A stretch of DNA of 64,000 nt from assembly GCA_035690495.1 (NCBI GenBank), contig DASSKK010000003.1, positions 62,001 through 126,000 of the forward strand, written 5' to 3'. Position numbers and translations under genes: made by a program. Positions 58,671 to 64,000 of this stretch are shown piece by piece. This DNA comes from DASSKK01 sp035690495 (GTDB taxonomy: Bacteria > Actinomycetota > Actinomycetes > Propionibacteriales > Nocardioidaceae). Numbering within the stretch: position 1 is the first letter of the stretch; every line of letters starts with the position of its first letter. Under the pieces are notes generated by a model that worked only from the letters and a program-made list of their open reading frames with translations, searched no databases and was not told the DNA's origin.

Positions 58671-59264
58671 CTACCGCACCGTGGTGGGCCTAGTGCGGAT
58701 CCCCGCCGAGCCAGACCGACGAGTCGGTGTATCGGCAGACGATCGCTCATCGGACGCGGCCGGCGAGGATCTCGTGGCGGTCAGGTCTCGCTGATATCGG
58801 GTGCCCTCCTTGCCGCCGAGGTTTGCGGGGTCCGCCGGCCCGATCGGCACGAACCCGGCCTTGGCCAGCACCTTGGAAGAAGCCACGTTCCTGCGGGAGG
58901 TGGCCGCAGTCAGCGTGCCCAACCCAACCCCCGCCGCCAGGACGCACAACTCCCGAACCGCTGCGGTCGCCAGGCCGTGGCCCGCTACCTGCTGCGCGAC
59001 TCGGTAGCCGAGCTCCGCGGCACCGTCCTTGACGTCGTAGAGGTTGAACCGGCCGAGTACTGCGCCGTTCTCGTCGACGAGCACGAAGAAGACCCCACCG
59101 CCGGCCTCCTGCTCGGCCAACAAAGCGGCGTACCGCTCTATGAACTGGTCGAAGAACTCGTCGCCGCGGTCGGAGATGAAGGCGGCGAAGTACGCGCGGT
59201 TCTCCCGTTCGAAGTCCAGGACCGCTGGACCATGGTCCGCGCGCAACTGTTGCAGTCGGGGCAC
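58671..59264 (-). CDS. GNAT-family acetyltransferase
   Basis: 197 residues. The acetyl-CoA loop appears as QQVAGHGLATAAVREL (Q/R-x-x-G-x-G/A), after GAAELGYRV. The fold includes FFVLVDENGAVLGRFNLYDV. It resembles RimJ/RimL-type N-acetyltransferases rather than the toxin GNATs nearby. The last ~30 residues (Ser/Thr/Arg-rich) are atypical. The substrate is unknown. It lies in the accessory island. Confidence 0.78.
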   Translation of the reverse strand: MPRLQQLRADHGPAVLDFERENRAYFAAFISDRGDEFFDQFIERYAALLAEQEAGGGVFFVLVDENGAVLGRFNLYDVKDGAAELGYRVAQQVAGHGLATAAVRELCVLAAGVGLGTLTAATSRRNVASSKVLAKAGFVPIGPADPANLGGKEGTRYQRDLTATRSSPAASDERSSADTPTRRSGSAGIRTRPTTVR

Positions 59265-59343
59265 CGTCGGACCCTATCCCCGTGGTGCGCTGACGAGGCA
59301 AGACCCGCGCCGATCACGGATCCTCTACTGGCTAGCCTTGTCC

Positions 59344-59358
59344 GTACGTCTGTCGTAC
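59344..59358 (+). promoter_or_regulatory. Operator candidate of DUF1778/GNAT module 1
   Basis: GTACGTCTGTCGTAC, perfect 5-bp arms, ends 9 nt before the antitoxin ATG. It overlaps TACAGT (possible -10) and the decamer CGTACAGTGT, which is also present at the promoter of module 2 (62511-62520). Confidence 0.6.
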
Positions 59359-59367
59359 AGTGTCGGT

Positions 59368-59634
59368 ATGAGTAAGACCGAACGGATCGAGTTGCGCGTG
59401 TCCGCCGATGACAAGGATGCGATCGCGGCAGCGGCCGCGATGGAACACACCACCATCACCGAATTCGTGCGAGACGCGGTTCTCGTTCGCGTTCAGCACG
59501 TTCGCGCGCGGGCCGATCGCACCCTCATGCCCGCCGAGCAGTTCGACGCACTCGTCGCTGCGCTCGACGTTCCTGACGACACCCCGAACCTCGCTCGATC
59601 GTTCGCCCACAAGCGGCGGTTCGTGCAGCGTTGA
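59368..59634 (+). CDS. DUF1778 antitoxin (ribbon-helix-helix), module 1
   Basis: 88 residues. MSKTERIELRVSADDKDAIAAA is the beta-strand and first helix of a DUF1778 ribbon-helix-helix, continuing TTITEFVRDAVL. The C-terminal arm (FAHKRRFVQ) would wrap the toxin. Such proteins pair with GNAT toxins and repress their own operon. The stop overlaps the toxin TTG start by 4 nt. Confidence 0.88.
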   Translation: MSKTERIELRVSADDKDAIAAAAAMEHTTITEFVRDAVLVRVQHVRARADRTLMPAEQFDALVAALDVPDDTPNLARSFAHKRRFVQR

Positions 59635-60137
59635 GCGTCGAGTACGAGTCGGTGGCGCTCACCCGGTTGCACAACATTGCCGGGTTCGACTGCGGCGTCT
59701 CGTCGCTGAACGCATGGCTGGTCGAGCAGGCGCTTCGTGCGCAGCAAGCCGACACGGCACGCACGTTCGTCTGGGTCACCGCAAACGCGCCCGAACAGGT
59801 GTGGGCGTACTTCTCGCTGGCACCCACGGAGTTGGCCCGCGACGGCCTCACGCGCGGTCGATCCTCCGGCTACAGCACCGTGCCCGCCTACCGACTGGCC
59901 AGGCTGGCGGTGCACACCGATCTTCGCGGGCTCGGCTACGGCGGACAGGTACTCGTCGACGCCCTGAGCCGCGCGGCGAGTGCTGCCGAGGCCGGGGGCG
60001 GCCGACTGGTGGTGGTCGACGCGCTCGATGACTCTGCGGCGAGCTTCTACCGGCATTTCGACTTCACACCAGTGAAAGGCAATCCGCGTCGACTCGTCCT
60101 GAAGATGGCCAACGTCCCCACGCTCCGCGGGCGCTGA
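59631..60137 (+). CDS. GNAT toxin (TacT/AtaT-like), module 1
   Basis: 168 residues, TTG start in the TTGA overlap. The acetyl-CoA loop RLAVHTDLRGLGYGGQVL (R-G-x-G-x-G) and the late VVVDALDDSAASFYRHFDF are typical of type II GNAT toxins, which acetylate aminoacyl-tRNA. FDCGVSSLNAWL at the N-terminus is the characteristic F-D-CG-x2-LN/D-x-WL entry. Pairing with a DUF1778 antitoxin supports the call. Confidence 0.88.
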   Translation: MSVEYESVALTRLHNIAGFDCGVSSLNAWLVEQALRAQQADTARTFVWVTANAPEQVWAYFSLAPTELARDGLTRGRSSGYSTVPAYRLARLAVHTDLRGLGYGGQVLVDALSRAASAAEAGGGRLVVVDALDDSAASFYRHFDFTPVKGNPRRLVLKMANVPTLRGR

Positions 60138-60204
60138 GCGCGTCGAGAAACACCGTCTCGCTGACGGATCCTGCAAGGGTCCGCGAGCAAAGGACGCATC
60201 CCGC

Positions 60205-60214
60205 GTGCATGCAC
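60205..60214 (+). promoter_or_regulatory. Operator candidate of the vapBC module
   Basis: GTGCATGCAC is a perfect 10-bp palindrome 20 nt before the vapB GTG start, within the expected promoter. Ribbon-helix-helix antitoxins commonly bind such sites. Confidence 0.4.
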
Positions 60215-60234
60215 TCTGGGTGTAGGGTGAGGTA

Positions 60235-60468
60235 GTGGCCAAGACGATCCAGATCCGCGACGTGCCGGACGACGTTCATCGGCGGCTCACGGCTCGGGCC
60301 GGTGAAGAGCGCCGTTCCCTGTCGGAGATGCTGCGAGCCGAGGTTGTCGAGCTCGCCCGCCGGCCGACGATGGCCGAGATGCTTGATCGGCTGGCGAGCC
60401 GTCCCAAGCTGGACGTGCCCGAGTCGTCGGCAGAGGCGCTCGCTCAAGGGCGAGCCGACCTGCGGTGA
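60235..60468 (+). CDS. vapB: VapB/FitA-type antitoxin
   Basis: 77 residues, GTG start. IQIRDVPDDVHRRLTARAGEERRSLSEML is an Arc/FitA-like ribbon-helix-helix; the C-terminus (PESSAEALAQGRADLR) is the toxin-binding arm. The stop overlaps the toxin GTG start by 4 nt. Confidence 0.88.
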   Translation: MAKTIQIRDVPDDVHRRLTARAGEERRSLSEMLRAEVVELARRPTMAEMLDRLASRPKLDVPESSAEALAQGRADLR

Positions 60469-60848
60469 TCGTGATCGACGCGTCGGCGGTCGTCGATCTG
60501 CTCCTCGGCACCGATCGCGCGGACGGCGTTGCGCAGGCGTTGAGTCCCGTGCGCGAGATCCACGCGCCGGAGCTCATCGAGACTGAGGTGATGAGCGTGG
60601 TTCGTCGCTGGACGCTTCGCGGCTGGGTCAGCGCCGAGCGTGGCAGGCGCGCGGTCGAGGAGCTCGGGGACCTCGCCCTCGTGCGGCATCGCCACGCCGG
60701 GTTGCGTCGCCGGGCGTGGGAGCTCCGCCATCGCTGCTCGGCCTACGACGCCTTCTACATCGCCCTCGCCGAAGTGCTCGATGCCGCGCTGCTCACCACG
60801 GACGACCGTCTTGGTAGAGCTGCCGCCGGGCTGGTGCCCGTTCGATAG
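60465..60848 (+). CDS. vapC: VapC-type PIN-domain ribonuclease toxin
   Basis: 127 residues. The four PIN acidic residues are seen in VIDASAVVDLLL (Asp), IETEVMSV (Glu), YDAFYIALAE (Asp) and TTDDRLG (Asp). The enzyme cleaves tRNA or rRNA in a metal-dependent manner. It is coupled to vapB by the 4-nt overlap (GTGA). Confidence 0.9.
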   Translation: MIVIDASAVVDLLLGTDRADGVAQALSPVREIHAPELIETEVMSVVRRWTLRGWVSAERGRRAVEELGDLALVRHRHAGLRRRAWELRHRCSAYDAFYIALAEVLDAALLTTDDRLGRAAAGLVPVR

Positions 60849-60933
60849 CGGATCGTTTCCGGACGGCACGGCCCTGATGAGGTCCCGAGCCCGCAGATGC
60901 GCGCGGCGCTGTCCCGAGGCCTGAAGCACTCAG

Positions 60934-61680
60934 TCAGCTGGGCGCGAAGCAGCAGAACTCGTTGCCCTCCGGGTCGGCCAGGGTCACCCACTTCGGCGTC
61001 TCCCACAGCCGGGTCGCGCCCGCGGCCTCCAGCTCCGCCACGTCGCCGTACACGTCCCAGTGGATCCGGTTCTTGACGGCCTTCGGCTCGGGCACCTGCG
61101 CGAACACGATCGACTCGAACGGGACGCCCGGGATGTCCTCCAGCCAGGCCCAGCCGTGCTCCTCGTCGTACCCGGCCTCGACGCCGAAGCGCTCGCCCCA
61201 CCAGTGCGCGATCCGTTGCGGGTCTGCGCAGTCGACGCCGAGCTCGTAGAGGCGGTACGGGGTTTCGACAGGCTCAACCGGCGAGGCAGGCGAGGCAGGC
61301 GCGACCGGCGAGGCAAGCGCCTCGCGGACGAACGCGCAGAACTCGCCGCCCTCCGGGTCGGTCATCTGCGTCCAGCCGAAGCCGGACTCGGCGGCCGGCA
61401 GCAGCACGCTCGCACCGAGCGCGACCAGCTCCTCCACCGAGCCGGTGTTCACGTCGATGTGCACGCGGTGCTTGACGGTCCTGGCCTCCGGCACCATGCA
61501 CATCGCGATGTCGCCGCCGGGTACCGGTGCGACCACCTCGCCCGCCGGATCCGCCTCCGGGTCGTTGCGGAACTCCGCGCCGATCGCCGCCGCCCAGAAG
61601 CGGCCGAGCACGCCGGTACCCGCCGAGCCGTCGGTGTCCATGCAGAGTTCTTTCCAACCCACACTCCCTGGACGGTTCAT
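60934..61680 (-). CDS. Two-domain VOC-family (glyoxalase-like) protein
   Basis: 248 residues made of two halves, each ending in a similar strand (TDPEGGEFCAFV near 115 and ADPEGNEFCCFA at the C-terminus). The N-terminus GWKELCMDTDG and the repeated H/E positions (KHRVHIDV, KNRIHWDV) would bind a metal ion. VOC proteins include glyoxalases and resistance proteins; the substrate is unknown. The linker between the halves contains the Nocardioides-type repeat at 61261. Confidence 0.82.
   Translation of the reverse strand: MNRPGSVGWKELCMDTDGSAGTGVLGRFWAAAIGAEFRNDPEADPAGEVVAPVPGGDIAMCMVPEARTVKHRVHIDVNTGSVEELVALGASVLLPAAESGFGWTQMTDPEGGEFCAFVREALASPVAPASPASPVEPVETPYRLYELGVDCADPQRIAHWWGERFGVEAGYDEEHGWAWLEDIPGVPFESIVFAQVPEPKAVKNRIHWDVYGDVAELEAAGATRLWETPKWVTLADPEGNEFCCFAPS
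61261..61279. repeat. Short interspersed repeat in the VOC linker
   Basis: GGTTTCGACAGGCTCAACC is a sequence I recall as a dispersed repeat in Nocardioides-like and other actinobacterial genomes. Here it encodes part of the inter-domain linker (VEPVET), followed by GGCGAGGCA-type short repeats to about 61315. Confidence 0.6.
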
Positions 61681-61714
61681 GTCGGATCTTCCCTTTCTCC
61701 GCTCGTCTCACGCC

Positions 61715-62245
61715 TCATGTTGGGGGCGGCTGGAGGTTCCAATCTTCGTGTCTCAACGCGGCGATGATCTCACTCGTCTTGCGGACCAGTCGGTGAGGTG
61801 CCGGACACGGCCGAAAGCCGAAACGAAGGTAGAACTCAGCCGCAGAGCCGTCGATCGCGTCGACGACGACGAGCCGCGCGGCAGCCCGCGACGACGCCTC
61901 CCCTGCCCGCTGCAGCGCGTCGAGCAGAAGCTGCCCGCCCAGGCCCTGCCCCTGCAACGAGCGGTCGAGCGCGAGCCGGGCGAGCAAGATCGCGGGAATG
62001 GCTGAAGGCGACCCATGCCCGATTGATCTCGGGACTGCCTCGCGGCGGACCAGATGAGCGGCGAGGGTGAAGTAGGCGACGACATTCGTCGAGCCCGGCT
62101 CGACCCAGACGAAGGTGCGCCCGGTGTTGGCGGCCTCCGCATGGCGTGCGGACCTGCGCAGCCAGTCGTCGAGAGCCGCCTTGCCGCTCACGAACCCCTC
62201 GACGGCGTGGTCGGCGCCGAGGTGCTCGGAGCGAAGCCGGCTCAC
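61715..62245 (-). CDS. GNAT toxin (TacT/AtaT-like), module 2
   Basis: 176 residues. VSGKAALDDWLRRSARHA is the N-terminal entry, the acetyl-CoA loop is RLALDRSLQGQGLGGQLL, and VVVDAIDGSAAEFYLRFGF closes the fold, as in module 1. It is expected to acetylate charged tRNA. The start overlaps the DUF1778 antitoxin stop by 4 nt. Confidence 0.88.
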   Translation of the reverse strand: MSRLRSEHLGADHAVEGFVSGKAALDDWLRRSARHAEAANTGRTFVWVEPGSTNVVAYFTLAAHLVRREAVPRSIGHGSPSAIPAILLARLALDRSLQGQGLGGQLLLDALQRAGEASSRAAARLVVVDAIDGSAAEFYLRFGFRPCPAPHRLVRKTSEIIAALRHEDWNLQPPPT

Positions 62246-62508
62246 CCGCGCTGGAAGGCGCGGGGCTGGCGCGCCAGACGGACGATCTCGTCTGGCGGCG
62301 TGTCAGGCTCGTCAAGTGCACGCAGCAGGTCATCGAAGAACCCGTCCGGCACCAACGTCTCGCGCTCGAACGCCAGCTCGGCTTCGGCAGCGCGGGTCGC
62401 CGCATCCACCACAAAGCCTGTCACCGACTCTCCACGCGCCGCGGCCGCGGCGCGGATCAGCTCGATCCGCTCAGGGGGGACTCTCATCTCCAGTCTCGCG
62501 CTCGCCAT
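62242..62508 (-). CDS. DUF1778 antitoxin, module 2
   Basis: 88 residues. MASARLEMRVPPERIELIRAAA and SVTGFVVDAATRAAE form the ribbon-helix-helix; the tail (LARQPRAFQRG) parallels module 1 (FAHKRRFVQR). It should repress its own promoter, where a palindrome lies 4 nt before the start. It is divergent from dapD with 92 nt between the genes. Confidence 0.87.
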   Translation of the reverse strand: MASARLEMRVPPERIELIRAAAAARGESVTGFVVDAATRAAEAELAFERETLVPDGFFDDLLRALDEPDTPPDEIVRLARQPRAFQRG

Positions 62509-62511
62509 GAC

Positions 62512-62522
62512 GTACAGTGTAC
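62512..62522 (-). promoter_or_regulatory. Operator candidate of DUF1778/GNAT module 2
   Basis: GTACAGTGTAC is a palindrome with 5-bp arms around one base, 4 nt upstream of the antitoxin start. With its flank it contains CGTACAGTGT (62511-62520), also present at module 1. Confidence 0.6.
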
Positions 62523-62600
62523 GGCACCTGTCCGATGATGTTGCTACCCCTTTCCGGACAAGCCGATGGCGCTGACCGCACTGTAGGTAGCGTTACACGC

Positions 62601-63620
62601 GTGAACGAGCTCCCTCAGCCTGCCGAGATGACGCCCACGGAGGCACCATCCGTAGAGATGCCGCCCGCCGCCTGGGGCTACGGCCTGGCCACGTTCGCCG
62701 GCGCCGAGGGCGGTGCTGCCGGCGGAGCACGAGTGCTCGACACGTGGTACCCCTCCCCTCGCCTGGGCGCACCGGACCCTGACCTCGGCGTACCCCCCGA
62801 GTTGGCCAAGCTGGAGGGCGTCGACGAGGTGCGCGACGTACGCCGTGCCGTGGTGCTCACGCTCATCGAGGACCTCGCGGCTCCTCCGGCCGACGCCCAC
62901 GACGCCTGGCTGCGGCTGCACCTGCTCAGCCACCGGCTGGTCGTCCCGCACGCGCTCAGCATGGACGGGATCTTCGGGCTGCTCACCAACGTGGTCTGGA
63001 CCAGCGCCGGGCCGTGCGCGGTGGAGGGGTTCGAGGCCACCCGGCTGCGGCTTCGGAACGCCTACGGGCACCTCAGCGTGTTCGGCGTGGACAAGTTCCC
63101 GCGGATGACCGACTACGTGCTCCCCTCCGGGGTGCGCATCGGCGACGCCGACCGGGTGCGCCTCGGCGCCTACCTGCACGAGGGCACCACGGTCATGCAC
63201 GAGGGCTTCGTGAACTACAACGCCGGCACCCTGGGCACCTCGATGGTCGAGGGCCGGATCAGCGCTGGCGTGGTGGTCGGCGACGGGTCGGACATCGGCG
63301 GAGGTGCCTCGATCATGGGAACGCTCTCGGGTGGGGGCAGCCACGTGGTCTCGATCGGGGAGCGCTGCCTGGTCGGCGCCAACGGAGGCGTCGGGATCTC
63401 CCTCGGCGACGACTGTGTGGTCGAGGCGGGCTGCTACATCACCGCGGGCACCAAGATCACCCTCTTGCAGCCCGGTGCGGATCCGGTCGTGGTCAGGGCC
63501 CGCGAGCTGTCCGGAGCCGACAGCCTGCTGTTCCGGCGGAACTCCACCACCGGAGTGGTCGAGGCGGTGCCGCGTGCCGCCGGATCTGTCGAGCTGAACG
63601 CGGACCTGCATGCCAACTAG
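62601..63620 (+). CDS. dapD: Tetrahydrodipicolinate N-succinyltransferase
   Basis: 339 residues from the GTG at 62601. The C-terminal half is a left-handed beta-helix of hexapeptide repeats (VRLGAYLHEGTTVMHEGFV, RISAGVVVGDGSDIGGGASI), with GANGGVGISLGDDCVVEAGC. This is the actinobacterial DapD form. It succinylates tetrahydrodipicolinate with succinyl-CoA in the diaminopimelate pathway, the step two before DapE. The frame extends to 62517, but the GTG follows a clear intergenic region. Confidence 0.92.
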   Translation: MNELPQPAEMTPTEAPSVEMPPAAWGYGLATFAGAEGGAAGGARVLDTWYPSPRLGAPDPDLGVPPELAKLEGVDEVRDVRRAVVLTLIEDLAAPPADAHDAWLRLHLLSHRLVVPHALSMDGIFGLLTNVVWTSAGPCAVEGFEATRLRLRNAYGHLSVFGVDKFPRMTDYVLPSGVRIGDADRVRLGAYLHEGTTVMHEGFVNYNAGTLGTSMVEGRISAGVVVGDGSDIGGGASIMGTLSGGGSHVVSIGERCLVGANGGVGISLGDDCVVEAGCYITAGTKITLLQPGADPVVVRARELSGADSLLFRRNSTTGVVEAVPRAAGSVELNADLHAN

Positions 63621-64000
63621 GGCACGGGGGCGAGGACGTCGCGGGAGCGCCTCGAGGCTCGTGCGCCGTGCCCTGCTCGCGATGCTGGTGTGCGCCCTCG
63701 TGCTGGTCGGCGTGGGCGTCTCGTTCTACCGCGGGGTGGGGCCGCTGCCCGACCCGGAGGGGTGCAGCGCCCACGTCGGCGGGGTCGACGTGGCGTTGAG
63801 CACCGAGCAGGGCGAGAACGCGTCGGTGATCGCGGCGGTCGCCGTACGCCGCGGGATGCCCGCACGCGCGGTGTCGATCGCGCTGGCCGCCGCGTTCCAG
63901 GAGTCCAAGCTGCAAAATCTCGACCACGGCGACCGGGACTCGCTGGGGCTCTTCCAGCAGCGGCCGAGCCAGGGCTGGGGCACCGCCGCGCAGATCCGCG
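63610..64000 (+). CDS. Membrane-anchored protein, 3' end missing
   Basis: 130 residues are visible; the gene runs past the window. A basic start (RARGRGRRGSASRLVRR), one helix (ALLAMLVCALVLVGVGVSF), then EQGENASVIAAVAVRRG and ALAAAFQESKLQNLDHGDRD with SLGLFQQRPSQGWGT. The last block resembles the lysozyme-like/transglycosylase fold (E-S-K-L-x-N and GLFQ), so a cell-wall role is possible. ATG 63610 overlaps dapD by 11 nt; GTG 63661 is an alternative. Confidence 0.6.
   Translation, partial: MPTRARGRGRRGSASRLVRRALLAMLVCALVLVGVGVSFYRGVGPLPDPEGCSAHVGGVDVALSTEQGENASVIAAVAVRRGMPARAVSIALAAAFQESKLQNLDHGDRDSLGLFQQRPSQGWGTAAQIR

Overview
The window is chromosomal DNA of a high-GC actinobacterium. Gene content and order point to the Nocardioides/Propionibacteriales area (inference, no phylogeny was run). 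Actinobacterial markers include the paired helicase-nucleases AdnA/AdnB, mycoredoxin, MoeZ, DUF3107, DUF3117, DUF5302, the SigE-RseA-HtrA-TatB block and actinobacterial DapD. From memory, two stretches keep the order of Mycobacterium tuberculosis neighbourhoods: positions 625-26500 resemble Rv3198A-Rv3211 (mycoredoxin, nudC, adnB, adnA, ATL, moeZ, TetR, DUF3107, ferritin-like, rhlE), and 40153-63620 resemble Rv1232c back to Rv1201c (MgtE-like, DUF1003, mrp, tatB, htrA, rseA, sigE, O-methyltransferase, DUF3117, DivIVA-like, LOG, dapE, dapD).

Layout. 1-518: 3' part of an antitoxin and its MazF-like toxin. 625-2624: mycoredoxin, NADH pyrophosphatase, purine nucleoside phosphorylase. 2614-13911: a long minus-strand run of tightly overlapping genes, DUF4129 - small membrane protein - MoxR - DUF58 - membrane protein - alkyltransferase-like protein - adnA - adnB. 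14256-17172: secreted trypsin-like protease, membrane protein, MoeZ. 17315-22341: two tandem cassettes, each a repeat-rich surface protein followed by its own sortase. 22690-30070: TetR, DUF3107, stress membrane protein, ferritin-like protein, DEAD-box helicase, SDR, PHP phosphoesterase, Nudix and histidine phosphatase. 30097-38180: three enzymes that look like parts of the ethylmalonyl-CoA pathway (mesaconyl-CoA hydratase-like, acyl-CoA dehydrogenase, malyl-CoA-lyase-like), interrupted by a LicD/methyltransferase fusion, a coiled-coil protein and a sulfotransferase. 38286-43721: EamA and PhzF proteins, MgtE-like and DUF1003 proteins, AzlCD with an XRE-cupin regulator. 43809-49007: mrp, tatB, and the sigE-rseA-htrA envelope-stress operon with a visible SigE-type promoter. 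49041-57570: mazEF, leucyl aminopeptidase, DUF3117, PaaX, enoyl-CoA hydratase, a DUF4143 ATPase, DivIVA-like protein, LOG and dapE. 57600-62515: an accessory island between dapE and dapD with a 5'-truncated DUF4037 gene, a GNAT and three toxin-antitoxin modules. 62601-64000: dapD and the start of a membrane-anchored protein.

The most notable features: (1) the duplicated sortase/surface-protein cassettes, with identical 17-nt gene overlaps, a shared non-LPxTG C-terminal signal exactly 57 residues long, and sortases with no normally placed arginine after the catalytic cysteine; (2) several families of short repeats, namely tandem 22-24-bp units with a common C-rich core at three loci and paired ~20-bp direct repeats at several loci, two of them keeping exactly the same 51-bp period; (3) two conserved genes, rhlE and an O-methyltransferase, whose full-length frames have no ATG/GTG/TTG start and seem to need CTG and ATC; (4) the toxin-antitoxin island, where the two DUF1778/GNAT modules share an operator-like decamer. 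No tRNA, rRNA, CRISPR array or insertion sequence was recognised.
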